NCBI GenBank assembly: GCA_004357385.1
Contig: SMWF01000110.1
Span: 1-64,000 of the forward strand
Length of the DNA: 64,000 bases
Source of the DNA: Gammaproteobacteria bacterium
GTDB taxonomy: Bacteria > Pseudomonadota > Gammaproteobacteria > Pseudomonadales > Azotimanducaceae
Direction of reading: 5' to 3'
Of the stretch, positions 1 through 7,691 are shown in pieces (position 1 is the stretch's first letter; the number at the start of each line of letters is the position of its first letter). The position numbers and the translations under genes were made by a program. The notes below the pieces were generated by a model. The model saw only the letters and a list, made by a program, of their open reading frames with translations. It searched no databases and had not been told where the DNA came from.

Positions 1-750
1 CCGCAAGTCAACCAATGCCACTACCCTATTCTTCTGCTTATCCGACATATCGGCGTCCAACAGCGCGCCCCGCACGCTCATCAGGTCGCGGTGCGCGGCG
101 AGCGATTCGTACAGCCGCTCCAGATAAAAACGAGTCTGCCCGCTCTGCTCCGGTAGCGCGATGCGCACCAGCTCGAGCTGCTCCAGCGACACCCCGACCC
201 AGCGTCGCCAACGGCCGAGCGCGCCATCATTTTGCGCGTCCAGTGCCCGCAGGCCGCGCTGGCGGCCCTTCCGGTAGCTGCGCCGATACTGGTCCAGCAG
301 CCGCGTCGAATCGATCGCATCCCGATCCAAAGTTCTCCAGCTCAGCGACTCTTCCTGGAAGTCGCGCGCCACCAGGTCCCGGGGAACCGCGAGTCTCACC
401 GCCTCGGATCCCGGCGCTTTCAATCGCTCGGCCAGCAGTTGCACGGCTTGCCGTGATTTGTCGCTAGGCGCGTTGCTGGCGAGGAGATCTATCGCGCTCG
501 ACAGGGTCACGCGTTCCGATGCGCAGGCCAGTGCGCGCCGAATGCGCTGCAATCGCTGCCGTGCTGCGCGCCGGTCTGCAGCGGGCATCGAACCCCTGAG
601 CAGCTGCCAGTATGCATCGAGCCGCTCGACAACCGCGCCCATCTCGCCTACTGCCGAGTCGCCGAGCAATGGCTGGCCTTGGCCAAGCGCATGCAGCGCG
701 CTGTTATTCTCGCGCAGCGCCTCGTATACAAGATAGTCGCCGAAACGCAT
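1..750 (-). CDS. CHAD domain-containing protein (3' end outside window)
   Basis: The minus-strand frame is open from the window edge to an ATG at 750, giving 250 residues without a stop. The product is rich in Arg and Leu and has the alternating helical look of CHAD domains (conserved histidine alpha-helical domains, thought to bind polyphosphate or other polyanions). Examples are a QYRRSYRKGRQRGLRAL stretch and a later LGRWRRWVGVSLEQLEL stretch, which resembles the family's second helical repeat. I chose the ATG at 750 because GGAGA lies 8 bases upstream; an in-frame ATG at 774 has a poorer site. It diverges from the crotonase at 894. CHAD assignment is by pattern, not by search; the C-terminus is not visible. 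Confidence 0.65.
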   Translation of the reverse strand, partial: MRFGDYLVYEALRENNSALHALGQGQPLLGDSAVGEMGAVVERLDAYWQLLRGSMPAADRRAARQRLQRIRRALACASERVTLSSAIDLLASNAPSDKSRQAVQLLAERLKAPGSEAVRLAVPRDLVARDFQEESLSWRTLDRDAIDSTRLLDQYRRSYRKGRQRGLRALDAQNDGALGRWRRWVGVSLEQLELVRIALPEQSGQTRFYLERLYESLAAHRDLMSVRGALLDADMSDKQKNRVVALVDLR

Positions 751-811
751 CTTCGACGTCTCCAACGTTTGCATGTCCCCACCGCCATGGTCCAGACCAC
801 ACGGGGTCCTG

Positions 812-834
812 TCAAGGTCGCGCCAGGACCTTGA
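812..834. promoter_or_regulatory. Perfect 8-bp inverted repeat in divergent promoter region
   Basis: TCAAGGTC (812-819) and GACCTTGA (827-834) form a perfect inverted repeat with a 7-base spacer. It lies between the divergently read CHAD gene and the crotonase gene. There is no T-run on either side, so a regulator operator is more likely than a terminator. Its function is inferred from position only. Confidence 0.4.
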
Positions 835-893
835 TAGACTCCGCGTTTCCCGGGTAGTCCCCGCAGCAGGTTCCCGCAACAAAGGACAAGTCC

Positions 894-1694
894 ATGGCAC
901 CCACCCCAGAAAATCTGGTACTGATCGACCGAGAGGATGGCATCGCGACGGTGACGTTGAACCGACCCGACGCTTTGAACGCGCTGTCATCGGGACTGCG
1001 TGCAGCACTTGTCGCAGCCTTCGCCGAGTTGCGAGACGACCCGCAAACGCAGGTCGTGATCCTTACGGGGGCCGGGCGTGCTTTTACCGCTGGCCTCGAC
1101 CTCAAGGAACTCGGCGGCGAAGTGGACCCCGTCGAGGGGGGTAGCGCACGCTCAGGCGACACAGACCTCAACCGCGCACTGGGCACCTTCGACCGGCCAA
1201 TCATCGGCGCGATCAACGGTTTCGCGATCACGGGCGGGTTCGAACTGGCCCTCATGTGCGATTTTCTTATTGCCTCGACCGAAGCTAAATTCGCCGACAC
1301 CCACGCACGCGTTGGGGTCGTTCCGGGTTGGGGTCTCTCCCAGCGGCTGCCGCGACTGATCGGGATCAACCGGGCGAAGGAATTGAGCCTGACGGGCAAC
1401 TTCCTGGGCGCCGAACTCGCCTACGAGTGGGGTCTGGTCAATCGGGTCGTCCGCCCGGAAGAACTCCTGCCCACCTGTCGTACCCTGGCCCGGGACATCC
1501 TCAGCACCGAACCCGTCACGCGCGGCGAGATCAAACGCATCATGGATCAGGGTTGGTATGCGACCCTCGGCGAAGGTTTGACCATCGAATTGGACGCCAA
1601 CAGACAGCACTCGGCGTCGGAAGTCACCCCCGAACGCGTCGCGGCGCGGCGACGAGCCATCCAGGCGCGCGGCCGGGACCAGACACAGACCTGA
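894..1694 (+). CDS. Enoyl-CoA hydratase/isomerase (crotonase) family protein
   Basis: This 266-residue protein has the normal length for single-domain crotonases, which hydrate or isomerise CoA thioesters. The oxyanion-hole segment AFTAGLDL (63-70) and the second one, ITGGFELAL (112-120), are clear, with the first catalytic-type Glu at about 117. At the position of the second catalytic Glu of classical hydratases the sequence reads FADTH (133-137), so that Glu is absent. The enzyme may therefore be an isomerase, a hydrolase or another crotonase type. AAGGAC lies just ahead of the ATG. It converges with the LLM gene ending 9 bases downstream. A CoA-linked role fits the neighbouring acyl-CoA ligases and dehydrogenase; the substrate is unknown. 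Confidence 0.9.
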   Translation: MAPTPENLVLIDREDGIATVTLNRPDALNALSSGLRAALVAAFAELRDDPQTQVVILTGAGRAFTAGLDLKELGGEVDPVEGGSARSGDTDLNRALGTFDRPIIGAINGFAITGGFELALMCDFLIASTEAKFADTHARVGVVPGWGLSQRLPRLIGINRAKELSLTGNFLGAELAYEWGLVNRVVRPEELLPTCRTLARDILSTEPVTRGEIKRIMDQGWYATLGEGLTIELDANRQHSASEVTPERVAARRRAIQARGRDQTQT

Positions 1695-1703
1695 AGGCGC
1701 ACG

Positions 1704-2756
1704 CTACTCGGCGTCGACGGCGTTGACGATGTCCATCACCTGGCCCAGGACCTCCAGCCGTTCATCTAGGGTGGTGCCCACGGGGCCGACGCGCAAGGTA
1801 TCCACCCCCGCGTCCCGATAGCGACGCACGCGTTCGGTCACCATCGCCGCATCGCCGAGCAGGTTGGCCTGCACGATCATCTCGTCCGGCACCGCCTCGG
1901 CAGCCTGATCGCGCTTGCCCGCCACCCAGAGTTGCTGCACCTTCGCCGCCGCATCATCGAACCCACCGCGCCGGTATGCATCGTTGTAGAAGTTCGTTTT
2001 TGCCGAGCCCATCGCCCCGAGTTGAAACGCCATCCCGGCTTTAAGCGGTTCGACCAGCGCCGCCAGGTCGTTGCCGATGGCAACTGTCCCTCCCACCTGG
2101 ATGTTCACGTCCGCCAGGCTACGGCCAGCCGCCTCGGCGCCCGCACGGATATACGCCAGATGCGCATCTGCGTGCTCCGGCGTAAAGGATGTACCCAGCC
2201 AGCCATCCGCTGCCGCACCGGTATATTCCAGAGATGCCGGCCCCAGGGTTGCCAGGTAAATGGGGATATTCGTATTACCTGGCTGCGCAAGACGCAATGC
2301 TTTGCCTTCCCCGCCCGGCAGGGGCAACTCGTGATACTTGCCCTGGTATTCGAGTTTCTCGCCGGCCAAGGCCATGCGGATAATCTCGATGGTTTCCTTG
2401 AGCCGCGTCAGCGGCCCCGCAAACGGTCGCCCCTGCAATCCTTCGACCACTTGCGGCCCACTCACGCCCAGCCCCAGTATGAATCGGTCACCCGAGATGG
2501 CGGCCATGGTCAGCGCGGTCATCGCCGTCATGGACGGCGTCCGCGCGCTGATCTGCATGATGCCGGTCCCGAGTCGTATGCGATTCGTGCGCGCCGCGAC
2601 AAACGCCAGTGGCGCAATCGCATCGTGCCCCCAGGCTTCCGCCGTCCAGACGGTGTCCACCCCCAGTTTTTCAGCTTCCACCACGAAATCGACCTGAGCT
2701 TCGAAGTCGCGCTGCCGTCCCGATGCGGCACCCCCAATCGCAATGCTGACCTTCAT
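1704..2756 (-). CDS. LLM class oxidoreductase, probably F420-dependent (Rv3520c-like)
   Basis: At 350 residues this is a luciferase-like monooxygenase TIM-barrel protein. Family hallmarks are an N-terminal strand MKVSIAIGG, a VDTVWTAEAWGHDA segment near 35-47, GTGIMQISARTP (residues about 62-73) and DRFILGLGVSGPQV (about 89-102). These features place it with the Rv3520c-type F420 branch rather than with FMN luciferases. It is closest in this window to the enzyme at 34538-35575, with which it shares the ARTP and GSGPQV-type motifs. It stands alone on the minus strand between a convergent crotonase and glucokinase. The Shine-Dalgarno sequence is weak. Cofactor choice is inferred from family and from the F420 operon nearby; the substrate is unknown. 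Confidence 0.85.
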   Translation of the reverse strand: MKVSIAIGGAASGRQRDFEAQVDFVVEAEKLGVDTVWTAEAWGHDAIAPLAFVAARTNRIRLGTGIMQISARTPSMTAMTALTMAAISGDRFILGLGVSGPQVVEGLQGRPFAGPLTRLKETIEIIRMALAGEKLEYQGKYHELPLPGGEGKALRLAQPGNTNIPIYLATLGPASLEYTGAAADGWLGTSFTPEHADAHLAYIRAGAEAAGRSLADVNIQVGGTVAIGNDLAALVEPLKAGMAFQLGAMGSAKTNFYNDAYRRGGFDDAAAKVQQLWVAGKRDQAAEAVPDEMIVQANLLGDAAMVTERVRRYRDAGVDTLRVGPVGTTLDERLEVLGQVMDIVNAVDAE

Positions 2757-2829
2757 CTACCTGCCCCGAATTGCCAATGCATGCGACAGTTTGCCGCAAA
2801 CAGGGGCCAGACAGCGACCGTTCAGTGGG

Positions 2830-2869
2830 TCGCCTGTCCTCAGGCGATGGGTCGCCTGTCCTCAGGCGA
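2830..2869. repeat. Tandem copies of an 18-bp palindromic hairpin
   Basis: TCGCCTGTCCTCAGGCGA occurs twice, at 2830-2847 and 2852-2869, with a 22-base period. Each copy is a hairpin with 7-bp arms (TCGCCTG/CAGGCGA) and a 4-base loop. A third half-copy, CAGGCGAT, overlaps the end of the glucokinase gene near 2883. The pair lies downstream of the glk stop and upstream of the LLM gene at 1704-2756. It could be a REP-like element or a tandem intrinsic terminator or processing site; no T-run follows. Confidence 0.6.
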
Positions 2870-2881
2870 CGGATCGACTAT

Positions 2882-3874
2882 TCAGGCGATGAATCGCACG
2901 GCGCCGAGAAACGCCCGTGCCGCACCCTTCAGGCCGGCATCGGGATCAATGATCACCGCGGTAGGCACGTCGCGCGCAAAACCCTGTAGCGCACCGCGTT
3001 GTTCGAAGCGGCGTCGAAAGTGCCCGGGGTCGAGCTGATCGAGCAATTTTGGGACGATCCCTCCGCCGATCAATACGCCGCCACGCGCACATCCCATCAC
3101 GGCCAGATTTCCCGCAGCACAGCCGAGCATGCCCCAGAACATTTCCAGGGTCTGGTGACATACCGGATCTCCGCTTACCGCGCCCGCGGAGATGTCCTCT
3201 GGCGTGCTGAAGTCGGGCTGACAGCCCCACACACCGCAGACCGCCTGGTAGAGCCCCACCAAGCCAGGGCCCGACAGACACGCCTCCCAGGGAACCTGCG
3301 CGCGTTCAAGGCGCAGAATCGCAAGCACTTCGGCCTCCAGCGCGTCGGTGGCCGCCAGATCGCAGTGACCACCCTGGGACGGCATGACCAGCCATCCTTC
3401 GGGGTCGGGCAGCAACAGCGCCATCCCCAGCCCGGTGCCGGGACCAATGATCGCCTTGACCCCCGGACCACGGGGATCCAGCGACACCGGGTCTGCCTCG
3501 CGAGAAATATCGGCGAGCCCACTCTCTTCGAGCACCGGCACCGCGGATGCGACGGCGGCGAAGTCGTTGATCACCCTCGCCGGGGCCTCGAAGCGCGCCT
3601 GGAGTTCCGTTTCCGAGAACCCGATTTCCGTGTGGGTGAGGCTGGCACGCCGCCCCTGCACCGGGCCCGCGAGCGCAATGCAAAGCGCGGCCGGTCGCGC
3701 AACGTCCACGTCCGCGAGATACCGCGCCACAAGTTCCAAACCCCCCTCCACCTGCTGGCTGGAGTACACCCGCTGCGATGTAACGCCCTTCGGGCCGGCG
3801 AGCGCAAAGCGCGCATTGGTTGCGCCAATGTCCGCGACCACCAGGGGCCCCTCCAGGATCTGTTCTGCACTCAT
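2882..3874 (-). CDS. glk: Glucokinase, Glk family
   Basis: This 330-residue protein matches the E. coli-type Glk family (ATP:glucose phosphotransfer to glucose 6-phosphate, cytosolic). The phosphate-binding segment ADIGATNARFAL sits near residues 14-25. VINDFAA carries the catalytic Asp, and GPGTGLGMA and LSGPGLVGLY are both present. In E. coli Glk the sugar contacts include Glu157 and His160 in an EGGH motif; here the codons read SQGGH, so the Glu is a Gln while the His is kept. The Glu before the LSGPG motif is present. The gene is divergent from the LLM gene at 3947. Low activity or altered sugar specificity is possible. Confidence 0.88.
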   Translation of the reverse strand: MSAEQILEGPLVVADIGATNARFALAGPKGVTSQRVYSSQQVEGGLELVARYLADVDVARPAALCIALAGPVQGRRASLTHTEIGFSETELQARFEAPARVINDFAAVASAVPVLEESGLADISREADPVSLDPRGPGVKAIIGPGTGLGMALLLPDPEGWLVMPSQGGHCDLAATDALEAEVLAILRLERAQVPWEACLSGPGLVGLYQAVCGVWGCQPDFSTPEDISAGAVSGDPVCHQTLEMFWGMLGCAAGNLAVMGCARGGVLIGGGIVPKLLDQLDPGHFRRRFEQRGALQGFARDVPTAVIIDPDAGLKGAARAFLGAVRFIA

Positions 3875-3946
3875 CTACAACGCGAACTTGACCACAACGT
3901 CACCCACAGATAGTAACCTCTGGAATCCAGAATCAGGAGAAACACC

Positions 3947-4873
3947 ATGACGGTCAGCGCAGGCATTGGCATTGCCAACTACGTATTCGACGATGCGGCC
4001 GGTTTCTGGCGTTGGGTCGAGCTGTGCGATGGCGGTGGCGTGGATTCCATCTGGCAGTCGGATCGGTTGATCGGCACCGATGCAAACCTTGAATGCATGA
4101 GCGTCATGGCGGCGTTGGCCGGCGCCACCCGGCACGTCAAATTCGGGATGAACGTCGCAAGCCTCGGGCTGCGCGATCCGGTCATCACCGCGAAGGCCTG
4201 CGCCACCATCGACGTCCTCAGCGAGGGTCGCCTGCTGCCCGCTTTCGGGGTGGGCAGCGCGCTCGGTCGCGACTACGCCGCCACCGGTGTCCCAACCCGG
4301 CAGCGCGGCAAACGCACTGATGAAGGTCTGGAAATCATGTCACGGCTCTGGAGCGAGGAATCGGTGGACTTCGAGGGCGACTGTTACCAACTCGAGGGTG
4401 CCAGTATTGCGCCGCGTCCGGTCCAGCAACCGCTGCCGCTCTGGGTCGGCGGCTCGGCGGACAAAGCGGTCGAGCGAACCGCACGTTGGGGTACGGGTTG
4501 GCAGGCCGGCATCGAAACACCGGATCAGGTCGCACCGATCATTCGAGCCATCAAGGACAAAACCGTCGAGTTCGGCCGGCAGATCGACGCGGACCACTTC
4601 GGCGCCGGGTTTGGCTACCGGTTCGGCAGCGAGGACGACCCCGTCAGTCTGCGCTACAAGGAAGCGCTCGCCAAACGGCTCGGGAAGTCACCCGACGGAT
4701 ACCTCGCAATCGGCGGCAGTGAGGAAATCATGACGTTGCTGAATGCCTTTCGGGGCGCCGGCGTGCACAAATTCGTGCTTCGGCCCATCGCCTTCGGAAC
4801 CCAGGACATGCTCGATCAAACGCAGCAGATGATCGAGCAGATCCTCCCTGAGGTCGCAACCTTCAACGGCTGA
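3947..4873 (+). CDS. LLM class oxidoreductase, probably F420-dependent
   Basis: This 308-residue LLM-family TIM-barrel protein starts MTVSAGIGIANYVF. A WRWVELCDGGGVDSIWQSD segment fills the usual beta1-alpha1/beta2 region, FGMNVASLGLRDP the beta3 region, and SEGRLLPAFGVGS the characteristic glycine-rich strand near residues 95-107. The C-terminal GAGVHKFVLRPIA strand is also typical. AGGAG lies 8 bases before the ATG. It shows lower similarity to the other LLM proteins here than they show to one another, so it may form a separate subgroup. F420 use is inferred from family and context; the substrate cannot be told. Confidence 0.83.
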   Translation: MTVSAGIGIANYVFDDAAGFWRWVELCDGGGVDSIWQSDRLIGTDANLECMSVMAALAGATRHVKFGMNVASLGLRDPVITAKACATIDVLSEGRLLPAFGVGSALGRDYAATGVPTRQRGKRTDEGLEIMSRLWSEESVDFEGDCYQLEGASIAPRPVQQPLPLWVGGSADKAVERTARWGTGWQAGIETPDQVAPIIRAIKDKTVEFGRQIDADHFGAGFGYRFGSEDDPVSLRYKEALAKRLGKSPDGYLAIGGSEEIMTLLNAFRGAGVHKFVLRPIAFGTQDMLDQTQQMIEQILPEVATFNG

Positions 4874-5154
4874 CGCTCAACGCACGAAACGCGATCTCCA
4901 TACTGCGCGCCCCCGGCAGGGGCCGGGCGCGGGCACCAAATCGAGGCGCGCCGCGCGCGTCTGCACCGCTTTGGGTCGGTTTGCGCGCACCCAACGACTT
5001 CGGTACACCCTAAAAGACGCTCGATCGAACACAAATCGATTCAAAATCAGCCGGTTGGAAACGTCCAGGCGAAGTTGGCTCGATATTTGTAGACTTTTCA
5101 GTCTAGCAACGACGGAAACGCGAACGCATCGCGGTACGACCGGGAAGGACCATC
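4874..5154. other. Intergenic region with GC-rich hairpin and promoter-like segment
   Basis: The first part contains an imperfect GC hairpin at about 4907-4930 (arms GCGCCCCCGGC and GCCGGGCGC), possibly the end of the upstream LLM transcript, although no T-run follows. The second part, from about 5010 to 5110, is more AT-rich and carries a short palindrome listed separately. I see no other gene or RNA in it. Confidence 0.4.
5090..5105. promoter_or_regulatory. 6-bp inverted repeat upstream of small ORF
   Basis: TAGACT and AGTCTA flank a 4-base spacer. The palindrome lies in an AT-rich patch 50 bases ahead of the start codon at 5155, in a place suited to an operator. Short palindromes also arise by chance, so confidence is low. 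Confidence 0.3.
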
Positions 5155-5367
5155 ATGCGACCATCCGAGCCCCAGCTGATCGAAGATTTCATCGAACGCA
5201 TTCCGGTCGTCGGCCGGCTTTGGGCCGATGCCCTGTACACCTGGGTGGGTGTCGGCAACGCGCTGTACCTGAGCGAACTGAGCGAAGACCGGCTGGAACT
5301 GCCGGACTCCCCTAAGGTCGTGAACCTCAGAGTTAACGCGCCAGACCCAGCCCAACGCGCCGCCTAG
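5155..5367 (+). CDS. Small hypothetical protein (70 aa)
   Basis: No family recognised. The ATG is preceded by GGAAGG at a 6-base spacing. Third codon positions are mostly G or C until the last dozen codons, which suits the coding style of neighbours. The peptide begins MRPSEPQLIEDFIERIPVVG, has no clear signal peptide and only a weakly hydrophobic middle (LYTWVGVGNALYL). It sits between two LLM genes and converges with the one ending at 5395. It may be a real small protein or an ORF within a leader; length alone does not decide. Confidence 0.45.
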   Translation: MRPSEPQLIEDFIERIPVVGRLWADALYTWVGVGNALYLSELSEDRLELPDSPKVVNLRVNAPDPAQRAA

Positions 5368-5394
5368 CGAACCCCCATGTCATCTCAGGACCGG

Positions 5395-6306
5395 TCACGT
5401 CAGGCTGGTCAGAAACTCCAGGGTTCGATCAAAGGCCCCCTCTTCGACCGGCGTGATCGCGGCGTTGAAATCCGTCACGCCCATGTTGCGCAACCGGTCA
5501 ATCTCGCCGCGCAGATAGTTTTCATCACCCGCCAGCGCGATGTCGGCAGGCCCTGAGACGCCCTCACGATCCAACATCGCACGATAGGACGGTAGCTGCC
5601 CGTACATCGTCAATTGCTCGGCGATTTTTTCCCTCGCCTGGTCCGGCTTGGTGGTCAATATCACGGGGAACCCGCCACAAACGACAGGATCCGGACGACC
5701 GGCAGCAGCAGCAGCAGCGGCCAGCCGTTTGATGATGTGATCTTCCATGGTCCGGGGACCCACCATCCAGGTAATCGTCCCATCGGCAAGTTCGCCCGTG
5801 AGCTTCAACATGACCGGACCGAGTGCGGCGACCAGTATCGGCGGTGGTTCGGCTCCCGGGACACCGAGCTGGACACCGTTGACCCGATACTCATCACCAT
5901 TGTGGGTAACGGCCTCGCCCCGCAGCAATGGCCCCAGCACGGTCAGGTACTCGCGCATATGCTGTGCCGGTTTTTCATAAGAAAAGCCCAGCATGTTCTC
6001 AATGACCACCTGATGTGACAGCCCGATGCCCAGCGAGAAACGATTGTTGCTGGCCGCCGCAGCGGTCAGCGCCTGCTGCGCGATGGCCGTTGGATGACGT
6101 GGATAGGTCGGCGTCACCGCCGTGCCAAGACCGATTCGCTCCGTTTTCTGACCGATCAGCGACAGGGCGGAAATGGCGTCGAACGAGAAGATATTCGCCA
6201 TCCACACGTTGTCCAGACCGCTCGCCTCGGCCTGCACGGCAATGTCGATCACCTGATCGATGGTCGTGCTGGTGCCATCTGCGCCAATCATGATTCCAAT
6301 TCGCAT
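5395..6306 (-). CDS. LLM class oxidoreductase, probably F420-dependent (MSMEG_4879-like)
   Basis: I start the gene at the ATG at 6306, giving 303 residues, because AAAGGAG lies 5 bases upstream and the protein then begins MRIGIMIGADGTSTT, the conserved first strand of this LLM branch. A longer in-frame ORF to 6417 adds only a basic, non-conserved tail. Other landmarks are GLDNVWMANIFSFDA, GLGTAVTPTYPRHP and NNRFSLGIGLSHQ. This matches the F420-dependent TIGR03564-like group, as far as can be judged by eye. It is divergent from the PPOX gene at 6457, and the 150-base gap must hold both promoters. Substrate unknown. Confidence 0.85.
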   Translation of the reverse strand: MRIGIMIGADGTSTTIDQVIDIAVQAEASGLDNVWMANIFSFDAISALSLIGQKTERIGLGTAVTPTYPRHPTAIAQQALTAAAASNNRFSLGIGLSHQVVIENMLGFSYEKPAQHMREYLTVLGPLLRGEAVTHNGDEYRVNGVQLGVPGAEPPPILVAALGPVMLKLTGELADGTITWMVGPRTMEDHIIKRLAAAAAAAGRPDPVVCGGFPVILTTKPDQAREKIAEQLTMYGQLPSYRAMLDREGVSGPADIALAGDENYLRGEIDRLRNMGVTDFNAAITPVEEGAFDRTLEFLTSLT

Positions 6307-6456
6307 GGCTACTCCTTTCCGAACAAAACGCCGAACGGAACGTGTTGAGAAGGGGAGCATCCCAACAGCAATGTCGAATACGGTCAAGCGGTGGCCTCCC
6401 GCGAACGGCGATGCCACAATCGATCGTTCGGAAATTCTCGGGGATCAAGGGACATC

Positions 6457-6930
6457 ATGGACGTTGCGTCGTTTCAAGACATCAAAGACAAATTCAATGA
6501 AACTACCCAGCGGGTGGTCTGGTGCACGTTCACCACCATGGACCGCCAGAACCGCCCGCGATCGCGCATTCTGCACCCCGTCTGGGATGGCACCACGGGC
6601 TGGATCGCCACGGGACGCCAATCCCACAAGGCCAAACACCTCGCCAACAACCCGTTCGTATCGCTGAGCTACTGGGATCAACAGCACGAACAGGTACACG
6701 CTGAGTGCAAGGCAGAGTGGGTCGACGATCAAGCGGCCAAAGACCAATTGTGGAATCTGCTGAAGACCACCCCGGAACCGGTAGGCTACGACCCTGTCGC
6801 CTTCTGGCCTTCGGCCGACGATCCCAGCTTCGGGGCACTGAAACTGACCCCCTGGCGCATCGAAATATGGTCGGTGGGTGCGATGAGTCAAGGCGAGCCG
6901 CCGCAGGTCTGGCGTCAGGACGTGGGCTAG
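6457..6930 (+). CDS. Pyridoxamine 5'-phosphate oxidase-like (split-barrel) protein
   Basis: The ATG at 6457 follows AAGGGAC closely, giving 157 residues; an upstream ATG at 6391 only adds a basic tail. The product has the split beta-barrel pattern of the FMN/F420-binding PPOX superfamily: VVWCTFTTMDRQNRPRSRIL, then GWIATGRQSHKAKHLANNP, then VSLSYWDQQHEQVHAE. The C-terminal WRIEIW strand is also usual. This superfamily includes flavin-dependent oxidases and F420-dependent reductases. The gene lies 80 bases ahead of the F420 operon and reads the same way, which favours F420 use, but FMN cannot be excluded. Confidence 0.78.
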   Translation: MDVASFQDIKDKFNETTQRVVWCTFTTMDRQNRPRSRILHPVWDGTTGWIATGRQSHKAKHLANNPFVSLSYWDQQHEQVHAECKAEWVDDQAAKDQLWNLLKTTPEPVGYDPVAFWPSADDPSFGALKLTPWRIEIWSVGAMSQGEPPQVWRQDVG

Positions 6931-6972
6931 TGTGCTAGCGAACACGAGAGGTGTCCGGGTCGCGGGTTTCGC

Positions 6973-6978
6973 TATAAT
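6973..6978 (+). promoter_or_regulatory. Consensus -10 box ahead of F420 operon
   Basis: A perfect TATAAT lies 32 bases before the npdG start codon in an otherwise GC-rich gap. No convincing -35 hexamer sits 16-18 bases upstream, so the promoter may need an activator. This is the best promoter candidate for the F420 gene cluster. Confidence 0.5.
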
Positions 6979-7010
6979 CGCCCGCTTTTGCGCGAACGGG
7001 ACCAACTGCA

Positions 7011-7676
7011 ATGCCTGAACAGCACACTATCGCCATCCTCGGCGGTACCGGCGATCTAGGTACCGGGCTGGCGATCCGCTGGTCGAAGGCCGGCCATAAG
7101 ATCGTGATCGGTTCGAGAACCCAGGAGAAGGCCAACGCCGCCGTGGCCGCACTGAAAGCGATCAGCCCCGAAACACCGGCTGAAGCGATGGTGAACCCTG
7201 AGGCGGCCGCGGCCGGCGATGTCGTGGTGCTCACCGTACCCTTCGAGCACCAGCTGTCTACGCTGGAGTCGGTGCGATCCGTGCTGGGCGGAAAAATCCT
7301 GATCGATGTGAGTGTTCCCCTGATACCGCCGAAGGTCGGCACCGTGCAGTTGCCCGCCGAGGGATCCGCAGGCAAACGCGCCCAGGACTTCCTCGGCGAA
7401 GACGTGGCGGTGGTCTCGGCATTTCAGAACGTCGCCGCCCATCTGCTGCAGAAGGACGTCAAGATCGAATGCGACGTGCTGGTCTCCGGCAACAAGAAGG
7501 CTGCTCGGGAGACTGTCATCGAGCTGGTCGAGCAGGCGGGCATGAACGGTTGGCATGCCGGTCCGATCGAGAACGCGGCGGCGGCGGAGGCGCTCACCTC
7601 GATTCTCATTCAGATCAATCGCCGCCACGACATTTCCCACTCGGGGATCCGGATCGTGGGTCAGGACGACCACTGA
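7011..7676 (+). CDS. npdG: F420:NADPH oxidoreductase (NADPH-dependent F420 reductase)
   Basis: This 221-residue protein has the expected length for the F420-dependent NADP oxidoreductase (Fno/NpdG), which passes hydride between NADPH and F420 in the cytosol. The Rossmann loop ILGGTGDLGTGLA begins near residue 9. IGSRTQEKA follows at 33-41, with the Ser-Arg pair expected to bind the NADP 2'-phosphate. DVVVLTVPFEHQ and VVSAFQNVAAHLL are typical of the family. It heads the F420 cluster, 16 bases before cofE. That position suggests cofactor synthesis and cofactor reduction are expressed together. Confidence 0.9.
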   Translation: MPEQHTIAILGGTGDLGTGLAIRWSKAGHKIVIGSRTQEKANAAVAALKAISPETPAEAMVNPEAAAAGDVVVLTVPFEHQLSTLESVRSVLGGKILIDVSVPLIPPKVGTVQLPAEGSAGKRAQDFLGEDVAVVSAFQNVAAHLLQKDVKIECDVLVSGNKKAARETVIELVEQAGMNGWHAGPIENAAAAEALTSILIQINRRHDISHSGIRIVGQDDH

Positions 7677-7691
7677 TTTCCCTGGACCAAC

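Noticed and set aside
1932-3038. A 368-codon plus-strand ORF opposite the first LLM gene and glk end
   Set aside because: Crosses two genes and the hairpin repeats; no family signals.
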